From Nitzschia sp. pyKryTriq1 (lineage: Eukaryota > Bacillariophyta > Bacillariophyceae > Bacillariales > Bacillariaceae): a DNA stretch of 64,000 nucleotides. A program made the translations under genes and the position numbers. Under the pieces are notes generated by a model, which was not told where the DNA came from, did not search any database, and saw nothing but the letters and a program-made list of their open reading frames with translations. This document shows positions 42,413 through 52,163 of this stretch, one piece after another. The stretch spans positions 62,001 to 126,000 of the forward strand of contig OY101128.1 of assembly GCA_956465555.1 (NCBI GenBank). The letters are read 5' to 3'. Within the stretch, counting starts at the first letter, position 1. Every line of letters begins with the position of its first letter.

Positions 42413-43819
42413 ATGTTGTTTCGCTTGGCTCTCCTCTCTCTTCTCGCAACAAGTCACTCTGCTTTTGCCGAGACGACGACAGCGGCCTATCCTCAACTCG
42501 GAATCAACAGTTTGACCGAATTGAGCTATGACTACGATTTGACCGTCGACGAGAACTGCGACTATCACTTCACCGTGAACTTTATGCACAATCCCAACTT
42601 TCCCGTCGGATCGGCCGACACGTGCGTCCCGGGAGTCACGGCCGACGACTATGATGGCAAGCAAATGCTGGAAGGACGCTGGTTCTATGAAGAGTATCCT
42701 GCCTACATTCAAGAGGCGACGGAAATGAATCACTTGTCGTTGGATTACAATCCTTGTGGGCGTGAGTATCATTGCTATATTTGTAGGCAGTATATACTTG
42801 ACGACGTACTAACGTAACATTCTCACTCTCACTCTTTTTCCTTCTTTCAACTCCTTTGATTTATTCTCGTCTCTTCTCTTCCCTTTTTTTCCTATTATTT
42901 AGATCCGACCGGAGGCTTCTTGGTACCACACTATGATTTGCACTTTTATCGTGTCACGCCCCAATACCGTGCCGAACAAATGATTTGCGAAGTCATTCCG
43001 GGAACCCCCGCCTGTTATCCCGAACAAACGACCGAAAGTGGCAAGGCCTTTTTTGCCTTGGAAACGGCGGTCGACGATACCGGAGCCGTCACCACTTCCA
43101 GCACCAGCAATACCACCACCGACCCACTACTAATCAACATGCCTGCTGGATTCTCTTCGGCCGTTTCGGTACGTACCGGTATATACTCATATATATATAT
43201 ATATATACTGTACCACATACTAGTATTTGTAGTAGGACGCAGACTGGACGGCCGTGGCATTATCTTTGTTTCTCACTTTACATCATCACTTTCTTCTTCA
43301 TCTTTTTCTCCCTCTCCCTCTTCTCCGTCCAACCATTACACTACACTACACTACACTACACACTAGGATGCTGTCATTTTTATGGGCATGCATTCCTTTA
43401 ATCGCACCGAAACACCGGCCTCTCCCCAAGAGTGGATGGAACCCACCTTGGTCTTTGTCACTCATGATTCGCAAGTAATTTGTTTTGAACCCATGTTGCC
43501 CTTTCATTATGTCATTGGCGACGAAGATCACGCGTATGAAAAAACCGACATTGAATACGTCCAACCCACCATCACCACCCTGCCATATGAATATTCGGCC
43601 ACCTTTGATGCCAGTACCAAAATCACGACTCTTTCCTTTTCGGGAAAATCTCAAGTCTGTCAAGCCGACTTTGAAGCGGCCCAAGCGGCGTATGAAGCGT
43701 CCAGCATGACGGATGACACATCATCGGGAGCGGCCTCGCCGGCCTTGTGGCTGGGATCGGGAGTCTACTACGTGATGGGACTCATCATCTCGTCGTCATT
43801 CTTGGTCGTGATGGCCTAA
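42413..43819 (+). CDS. secreted, possibly GPI-anchored protein with TTHB210/DUF5602-like motif
   Basis: Three exons: 42413-42761, 42903-43168 and 43367-43819. Introns start GTGAGT and GTACGT and end TTTAG and CTAG; the protein is 355 residues. It begins with a signal peptide (MLFRLALLSLLATSHSAFA). The centre holds the exon-joined motif HPTGGFLVPHYDLHFY (residues 117-132), whose P-H-F/Y-D-x-H-F-Y core resembles secreted proteins of the TTHB210/DUF5602 type. Its spaced His and Asp could bind a metal. The C-terminus is a hydrophobic stretch (VYYVMGLIISSSFLVVMA) with no cytosolic tail, after a Ser/Gly/Ala-rich segment, as expected for a GPI signal. Six or more Cys suggest disulfides. The first codon directly follows an ATC microsatellite. 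The family name is from memory and moderately sure; the role is unknown. Confidence 0.85.
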
Positions 43820-44428
43820 GTAAGTAAGAAGAAGAAGAAGTAGAAGACGAGGCAGCAGCGGAGGATGAGCAAGTGGTAGTCTTTGCTGGTGTTGTGGTTG
43901 CTCGGCTACTACTACTACTACTACTACTACTAATATGCATGTTGATGGCGGATGGACACGACTTTCTGGTTGTAGGCTCGCTCCTGGGGCGCGAAAAATG
44001 ACATCACAAATAATAATAAAAATCTACAATCAAAAACTCACTCGTATACTACCGGTAGCTTAGTAGTATTTCTCTAATTACTCTACCACTAGCTAGTAGT
44101 AGATCCCGTTTGTGTTTCTACGGTGCTGTGGCGTACTCACATACACACCGGTAGCTACGTACTACGAGAACTAGTGCACGACTGTACTAATACTACTACC
44201 GTATTACGAAGCAGTGTATTATTTGCTGCACTGCATACTACTACGGTAGCGGTACGAAGAATGATCATCCTAGTACTGGTATCCTTGTTGTTGGTGGAAG
44301 AAGTGTCAGCAGGTTGGTTGGCTTGTTGGCCGCATTCCCCGCCTGCTGCTCTTTGTTCACTTTCTTGGTTGCACAACAACTACTTCCTACTTCTCGCACT
44401 ACTCTACTAGAGTACTACCGTAATTTAC
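43820..44428. other. intergenic region with a signal-peptide-like mini-ORF
   Basis: The stretch has CTACTA runs (43906-43935) and ACCGGTAGC words (44050-44060 and 44146-44155). A 49-codon frame at 44261-44410 opens with MIILVLVSLLLVEEVSA, which looks like a signal peptide. It could be a first exon of the large secreted protein downstream, but no splice join that I tried keeps a frame open. Confidence 0.35.
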
Positions 44429-47400
44429 ATGTTTTCATACCCCCCAAATGTACATAGCGCGCGCGGGGGGGGTATGAAAATCGACGAATTCAAATCAACC
44501 AGTTTTGTAACTATTTTGTCCTGTCCATTTCCCTTCTTTTTAAAGAGGACTTATCAAGTGGAACGATTGTTGCGTTCCAAGACAAGCCGACTCGGTGGTG
44601 CATTGAAAGAATCTCAACACCATCACAGTAACGTCATCGACGACAGACGGCTAGTCGTGAAGGACAAACAGCGGGACGGCTACCACAAGAAGAACAAAGC
44701 AGATCATGATGATCCTCCAAGGATTGATAAGTGGGATCTCATAAAGATGAAAGAGCAAGTTCATATCCAGCGCCGCAACTTACAGACAGTGGACGACAAA
44801 CCTGATATCGCCGGTGACAAGCCAGGAGGGGGTGGTGGTCCAGCACCATCCACTGCTCCACCGCCAAGTATCTCCAGGCCTACTGCTGATGGAGGAGGAG
44901 GTGGAGGTGGTGGTATCATTCCCGTTGGCAACCCTGGAAATGGTGGCGGTACGCCTGCGCCAGAAGGGTTTGATGGAACAAGACCTCCTGTTTTGTTTGT
45001 AGCAACTCCACAACCGTCCTCACTGTCCAACATGCCTTCCAGTCTCCCAACCATTGAACCTCCTTGTTCTTCCATCACCGGCAGTCCGGTCCAATATTCC
45101 GACTACCTATCAGCAAGGTTCCTTTTGACGAATGAAGGAGGCGTCCCAACGAACGTCACTCTCCAACAACTTGTTTCAGACATGGAAACTGCTTACAACA
45201 ATGTGGCCACATGTTTCCGTTCATGAAGGAGGTGGCACGAGACGCGAGATCGAAGTAATTGTTCTCTTTTCTGGCTCTTGCGAGGGCTGCTCCCCATACC
45301 TGGATCTCTTCTCTCGTGTCCCAGATAAGACTGCCTCTTCTGACAGCAACACTCGTCAGCTCATAGCTGCTCCCTGTTTCTGTCCCGCGCCTACTCGATT
45401 GGCCTTCCTAGAAGAGTTCAACCTACTCCAAGCGGCAACATTACAGCGCCAGGCTAGCTCTGTTGGCAAAATGTTGGATGTGATGGAGTTGAAGAAATCC
45501 GACTCGTGCAACGTCGCAGCGAACACAACTCAAGCAGGAGAAGAACAAGTCCAACCGCAAGTCCACACCGCTCTTGTGAGTATCGTTCTTCAACGAGACC
45601 CCGACGAAATGAGCAACGCCGAGCTGGACGAAGTCTTGAACGCCTTTCGAGACGTCGTTCATTCGAATCAAGCCCTGACTTCAGGAACTTGCGACTTGTC
45701 GAGGAAACAAATCCTTACCGTCGAGGCGGACCCAAATGACAGAACTATTGGCCGCCGCCTCCGAGGGACTCCCGGCGAACTAGTGCAGGGAGACGCCGCT
45801 ACGTCTCCACGTCGTGGCCTCCAGCAAACCAGTGCCGACTTTGAGTTCATGCTGGTGGTGACGTTCCAGTGCTTTGGATGTGAGGGCCGATTGTTCGGGG
45901 TGACGAACTTTACCACGCCAACTCTTGATTGTCTCTGTCCTATCAATCCGATACAACAGGGCGTCGAACCACGCGCTCTCGCCTCCCCGTTGAACGAGGC
46001 CCTGGCCGCTTCCACTATCATCGACCAATCAGTATCGGACGTGATCGAAGTCGAGGCGCTCGAATGCCCGTCCAGCTTTGATATCTTTTCAGCGATCGTA
46101 GTCATCGAGTATGCACTCCCGACTAACTTGACGGAACCCACGCAAACCGATATCCAGGCGCTCGAAGACGAATTCGTGGCAGGATACAACGGCCTTGCCA
46201 GGAGATACTGCGATCCGAACTACCGCAGGCTCTCCAGTGCCGAAACAATCCTCTACACGATCTCCGAAGACGGTTTGACGGCTTCTTTCGAGATGTCCGT
46301 CATCGGAACCTGTCGTAATTGTGACGACGGGATCAAGGTCTATGATTCAGAATCCTTCTTTGAGAATACTAACATCACGTACGGTAAAAACATAGTCAAC
46401 GACGACGATAGAAGGAGGCTGTCCCCTCAGGAGAGCCGCAAATTGCAATTGGACACTACTTGCTACTGCAATGTGGCCGCTTCGAGGGAGCTGGGTCCCA
46501 GTGAACCGGAAGTGGTCCAGAACTTTGGCGCGCTGGTGGATGAATTGTCTCTGGAGAGTATTCTCAACGTATCCGAATGCAAGTTTCTCACCTTCTTTCA
46601 GACGGCCGTGATATTGAATTTTAAAAGTGACGTGTCCAATGCCACTCAAGAAGAACTGAACTTGATTGGGCAGACGTTTGTCACTTCCTACAACCAGGCC
46701 AACCAGGAAGAAGGAGTTTGCGACAGCCTCTTTCGCGAGCTGACTGATTTTCGTATTGATCGAGATGTTGCCATCAATGATGGAACATTTTCACAGACCT
46801 CGGCCTTAGCTGATCCAGGAGGGCGCAGCAGGAGGCTTCAAACACGGACATCCTATCACGCACCCACTAGAAGAACACAAGAGGGCGGAGGAGTTGCCGG
46901 AGCGACCTCGGCTCCGACCTTCGACCCATCCGCTGCATCGCTGAACAATATCACCTCCGACCCGACTTTTTCGCCGACGACTCTCGGTCCAGCGCCGGGT
47001 GTTGGTTCTTCAAACACTTTGATTCTTCTACAAGTGTCTGGAACTTGCCGTGGATGCTCCAGCGAGTTTGGACTCTTTAATCAAGTCTCCGGCCGTCGTC
47101 GTCTCGAGGACAACGGAGAAGAGGTCAACCCCGCCGATGACACGGCCTTCACCAATATAGTGAAACAGCGCGTCGACAGCTGCTTTTGCCCGCCTCAGTC
47201 GACAAGGATCGAGCCGTCCAAGGAACAATTGCGGCTAGCCCTCTCCTCGCTTCCTTTTGTTGATGGCGGGGTCGAGTTCGAAGAAGTAGCCCTTGTCGAG
47301 TGTTCTGTCGAGATCGTTGAGTTCGACACGACTATCGTGATCGACTTCTCGGCCGATGGAGAAATTGGGGAAGAGGACGAAGCCTCTATTGCTGCAGGTT

Positions 47401-50400
47401 TTATCGAGACCTACACCCGCCTCTCGGAAGATTATTGTGATGATCTCTTCCGTCGTCCGGATACGGTCGTGTCCGTGAGGTCCGAACCAATATCTCCTCC
47501 GGATGAAAATGGTTTCTACAGAGCTCGGTTTTGGATTGAACTCAAAGGATCATGCCGAGGATGTCAAGACGACGAGGACCTGTTTGATCGTCAAAGAAGA
47601 CGTCGAATGCAAGAGACGGAACTCTGCTTTTGCGAGCCAGGAGCTGAAGATCGAGCTCCTAGAACGGATGAATTTCAAGAAGAATATGCCACCTTCTTCG
47701 AGGGTCGTCGTCTTTCCATGAGCCGCGAGTTACAATATGATGGAAATCTAAGATTGATTCTCATCGGTGTGTGGCAATTGGGTATCGAACCATTGGCCAG
47801 TCTCTTTGGTGTCCTGACAGATGCTGGTCTCATCCGTATCCCGAACGGGATCACAGACATTGAAGCATGCATAGCAAAGCTTCCATCCCCTCGCGAAATA
47901 GTATACATCGGTGACGGATTTTGTGATGGAGAGCAAAACGACAACGAGGAGTATATCTATAACATTGAAGAATGCGGCTATGATGGCGGAGATTGGTAAG
48001 GCATTGTCGATGCCCTTTTCTTATTGCCGAAACTTGACTTCTAACAATTTTCTTTCTCCCTTTTTTAGTTGTGAAAGCACATGTGAAAGCACTACAGAGA
48101 CGGAGTGCGGAGAATTCGGTTATGCCTGTGTAGATCCGAATGAACAAAATAATGATCCGGCTAATAATGCTGATGCTGGAGGAGTAACAATCGATATTTC
48201 CTTCTGTGAAAGCCAATCGATTAGACTCGGTGACGGTATTTGCAACGACGAATTGAACGTTCAGATCTGTGGGTACGATGCCGGCGATTGCTGTCCGTCG
48301 ACTTGTACGACCGGCGACGCTGGAGCACAGTGCATTCCAACGACCGATCCAATCAACTGCCGAGATCCCAACGCAGTCGAAAACTCTGTTTGTCAACTTG
48401 TAGGATGCACTCCACCCGAGTACGTCCCTCCTGCTTGGTGTGGCGACGGCTATTGTGACTGGGAATTAAACAATGAGGCATGCGGCTACGATGGAGGAGA
48501 TTGGTACGTCTTTGTTGCCCTACTAGTAGAGTAGAATGTGCGGATAAATATTGTTCCTCACCGTGGCGTCTCTTGTTAATTTTAGCTGCAAAGAGTCTTG
48601 TGATCTCAATGCGGATGTGGAATATCGTTGCGGCCGCTTTGCACCATATGATTGTATTGATCCGCAGTTTCTGGATCTTTCCCAGATTACCTCGGCCTGC
48701 CTGGCCCTCTTGGCACAAGAGGGCCTATCGCCGGCAAGGGTAGGTAATGGCGTCTGTAATGGCGGCGGTTACAATACTCCCGAATGCGATTACGATGGAG
48801 GCGATTGTTGCCCCTTTACTTGCGTGGGAGAATGTCCCTACTTTGATTGTCGAGACGAAGGTATCTTGCCAACTGGGTGTGGCTCGACAAGCAGCGATTT
48901 GATATTGGGATATCTTGGCGATGGATATTGTGACTATCAAGCCCCGTACAACACGGAAGCGTGCGGTTGGGACCTCGGTGACTGTTGTCCCGATACTTGC
49001 GTTTCTACCAGCCTTTTTTCATGTGGCGTGGTAAACCCGTATGCCTGTGCTGATCCGTCGAACGATTTTTTTACGATTAATGTGGACTGCATATCGCAGT
49101 TGTATGATGCTGGCCAGGACATATATTGGGTCGGCGATGGCTATTGCGATGAGTTTACAGATATTGGCCTAACCGGTCCGTTTTTCAACACGGAAGTTTG
49201 TGGATGGGACAATGGGGATTGTTGCCCAGGAACTTGTTTGGATTCTCTTTATTTCGATTGTGGATATGCGGGCTACGGATGTAGGGATAGCTCTGACGGT
49301 GCTTTTCCGGCTGCCTGCGCTGTTTCTTTCGATACCGGTAATGCAGCCGTAAACGCCATTTTTGTTCGGCGATGGGGAAGTGGTGGGATTCTGGACCTCC
49401 AGTTCCAGTCGGAGTACGAAAGTGTGACCGGAAAACTTGACATGTGTTCGGATGATGGCTATCCAAAATTCAATACTTTTTCGGATGGCTATCCGTACAA
49501 TACTCCCGAGTGCAACTACAACAACGGAGATTGCTGCCTTCAAACTTGCACGTCTTTCCTGTGCGAGGTACTTCAAAAAGATTATAACGCCGAATTTAAC
49601 AACTGCGAGGACACTCGCTGTTCCGACGTTTCCGGGATCGGAGATGGTATTTGCCAGAATGGAAATAACAAGCCTGAATGTCTGTATGACGGGGGTGACT
49701 GCTGTGAAGAGAGCTGTACTAAAGGTACTTGCGCTGGGATCTCCTCCACCTCATGTGTGGATCCAGAATTCGTGCCACTAGTGGACCCTCCTGCTGACGT
49801 TTTTGTGATTGGGAACTGGCAACTTGGTTACGACATTTTCGCCGGAATTTACTCGGTCAGTCGTGACATTCTTTTTGATCAGAATGTATATTACAGTGAC
49901 AATGACATGATGATTTACTATTGCCCGGCGAGTGGAAGCTGGGTCATCGAATCCGCCACCGGGACAAAATTAGGCGTCATTGAGAAACAAGGTTGCGAGG
50001 GCCGTCAGTTCCAATCGAACCCAGTCGAGAATGGTGTTCCTGGAAAACTCTGCGATGCGGTCTGGGAAAAGGACGGAACGCCCTTGTTCATTCTTATTTC
50101 CACCGATTGCCCGACTCCTGATGTTTCTGATGTTTCTGGGGGGGCCGTATCCTCCTTTGAAATAACGATTCCCGAGGATGCGAACCCCGGTTACAGGATC
50201 TGCGCCGGTACCTACAGCGAAATTACGGACCGGGCCGATGGTGGTGGTTTGATTATGTCCAATGGGGCGTGCGTCTTTTATCAATACTTTCTCAACGGGG
50301 AATCCTACTGGGAGGTCGCTTATCTATTTGGGCTCCAAGACATCATTGATACAGCATTTGCCCCAACCAGTCTACTTGACTACGCCCTGGGTCCGTCACT

Positions 50401-50932
50401 TTTTCCTTGCTCGGCAGAAGCGTTTTATGTGATCCAATATATCTTCTGCTCGGTAGATTGTCCAGATACTAGCCAATGTGGCAATGCCGAGGCTTCGCTA
50501 GTAGATATTGGCTCATTTGCGGCAGGGTTCGTGTTGGACGAAGGTACCAGCCCCCCATCAACTTCCTCGGCACCATCCACCTCGGCATCTCCGACGGTCG
50601 TTGCCTCTTCTCAGCCCAGCTCCCGACCGAGCGATTCGTCGAGTCCGACTACTTCAGCAGAGCCGACGTTAGTATATCCTGAGGCGCTTTCTGCATCGGT
50701 TTCCTTGGGAGATTTGGCCGAGTCGACTGGACCACCCTCCATTTCCGTGGCTCCCTCGCAATCGACGCCACCAGCAATACCACTGTCCTCGTCCTCGTCC
50801 TCGTCGTCGTCCCAGCCGAGTTCCGAACCATCTCCCAGCTCATCGGAGTCTTCGGCCCCATCGAAAGACCCTACCTCGAAACCCAGTTCTCAACCAAGCC
50901 CTATGCCATCAAAAACGGCCGGTCGCTACTAG
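44429..50932 (+). CDS. large secreted Cys-module and Lin-12/Notch-repeat protein, apparent frameshift
   Basis: Coding blocks are 44429-45226 (first frame), about 45200-47995 (next frame), 48069-48503 and 48586-50932. The last two introns are clear (GTAAGG...TTTTAG and GTACGT...TTTTAG). The change of frame near 45195-45230 has no splice signals and looks like a single-base indel: a sequencing error, an allele or real damage. ATG 44474 is an alternative start. The N-terminal part is Gly/Pro-rich. Five modules of roughly 150-250 residues follow, each with a C-x-x-C pair (SGSCEGC, FQCFGC, GTCRNC, GTCRGC, GSCRGC) and later C-x-C (CFCP, CLCP, CYCN, CFCP, CFCE). Eight Lin-12/Notch-type repeats come next (GDGYCD ... 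CGYDGGDCC), then a beta-rich region and a Ser/Pro tail of PSxxPS type. LNRs bind calcium and occur in receptors and proteases. Likely extracellular or wall-associated; about 2100 residues in all. Confidence 0.8.
44432..44480. repeat. 14-bp perfect inverted repeat at the gene's 5' end
   Basis: TTTTCATACCCCCC is repeated exactly inverted as GGGGGGTATGAAAA, around a 21-base loop containing GCGCGCGC. It covers both candidate ATGs of the large secreted protein gene (44429 and 44474), so it would sit in the mRNA leader or beginning of the coding region. Confidence 0.9.
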
Positions 50933-52163
50933 TCTGGTAGTTCTTGACCGCAAACCCGCCGCCTTCGGCTTCCAATATTCAATATACTTTCCATTGCATA
51001 TACACACAGTTTTTAAATTATGATGAGTATTTCTTGTGGTCGGCTCTTTCATGTTATTGTCCCAGTATTTGTGTAAATTTTAATCAATCAATCAATGTGT
51101 GTTTACGTGTCAACGCTAGTAGGATGTACTCTAGTGCTCGTAGTACTTGTACTGTACCGCAGCGGTGCTCGAGGACAAGGAAGGAAGAATCATCATCATC
51201 ATCATCACCTTGTATATCCTCACACTTTCCGTCTACGATTAGCAGCGCTCGTAGTAGAGGTCGACGGACTCATCATCATCAGCCATCATCAGCCATCATC
51301 AGCCATCATCAGCCATCATCAGCCATCATCAGCCATCATCAGCCATCATCAGCCATCATCAGCCATCATCAGCCATCATCAGCCATCATCAGCCATCATC
51401 AGCCATCATCAGCCATCATCAGCCATCATCAGCCATCATCATCATCATGACAATGATGTGTACAGAATTGTAGAGTGGAGGAGGAGAGTGTTATGTTGTG
51501 GATATGCCGACCATACGAGCTTCATACGAGTATGGTGCGGCGTCATGGTCGACAGAACGAAGAAATTGTAAGTCGCAAGCAAGAAACACAACACTGTAGA
51601 AGGGAAAGGGGAAAGAAGAAGCGGACCGGTCGTCCGGGTCACGAGGAGTCAGTCGTCGTCGCGCGCGAGATACGGATACTGTAGTTGAAAGAGAGCGGAT
51701 AACGTCTGACATACGTACCGGTATGTACTTCGTACATGCAGACCCGCACGCGCGAGTACTGTACCTGGTGCCGGTACAATTAGGTACGTAGGCCGGTACG
51801 GTACCAGGCGGGATGATGACTGACGAGACGTGGGGTGGCTTCTCCTTCGGAAACGGAAATGTAAATGCTCCAGCTTCTTCTGCATCGCCCCCCACGACCG
51901 GAGGTTTCCTGCTAATTAGTACTACTACTACTAGTACTAGTACTCCAAGTTTAAGTACTATTACTCTAGAGTAGCTACTAGCTAGAGAGCTACTAGAGGA
52001 GTAGTAGCAGTAGCACTAGTAGTAGATTGACGATTATTCCTGTAAAAAAAGACTGCCATATTTTGCTTGTATTCGCCAAAAAGAAGGTACTAGTGTAGGT
52101 GCCACTACTCATACGGTAGTGTGGTCATCGTTGTTACTACTGGTAGGATGGTGCGTGTCTTGT
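50933..52163. other. intergenic region with decamer array
   Basis: No gene is supported. It holds an AATC tandem (51082-51095), the 16-fold decamer array at 51281-51440, GTACCGGTAC-type palindromes (51715-51810) and CTAGTAGTAC-rich DNA (51915-52030). Confidence 0.45.
51281..51440 (+). repeat. perfect 10-bp tandem array, 16 copies
   Basis: AGCCATCATC is repeated sixteen times without a change, flanked on both sides by ATC triplet runs. The period of 10 means the array is open in all three plus-strand frames with the same cycling peptide, so the open frames that cross it are not evidence of a gene. Confidence 0.97.

Noticed and set aside
50944-51571. Long overlapping plus-strand frames of 158-168 codons rich in SAIISHHQPS
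   Set aside because: They are produced by the decamer array, which is open in every forward frame; no flanking sequence looks coding.
51491-51895. 134-codon minus-strand frame
   Set aside because: It runs through GTACCGGTAC palindromic spacer and has no domain or coding character.
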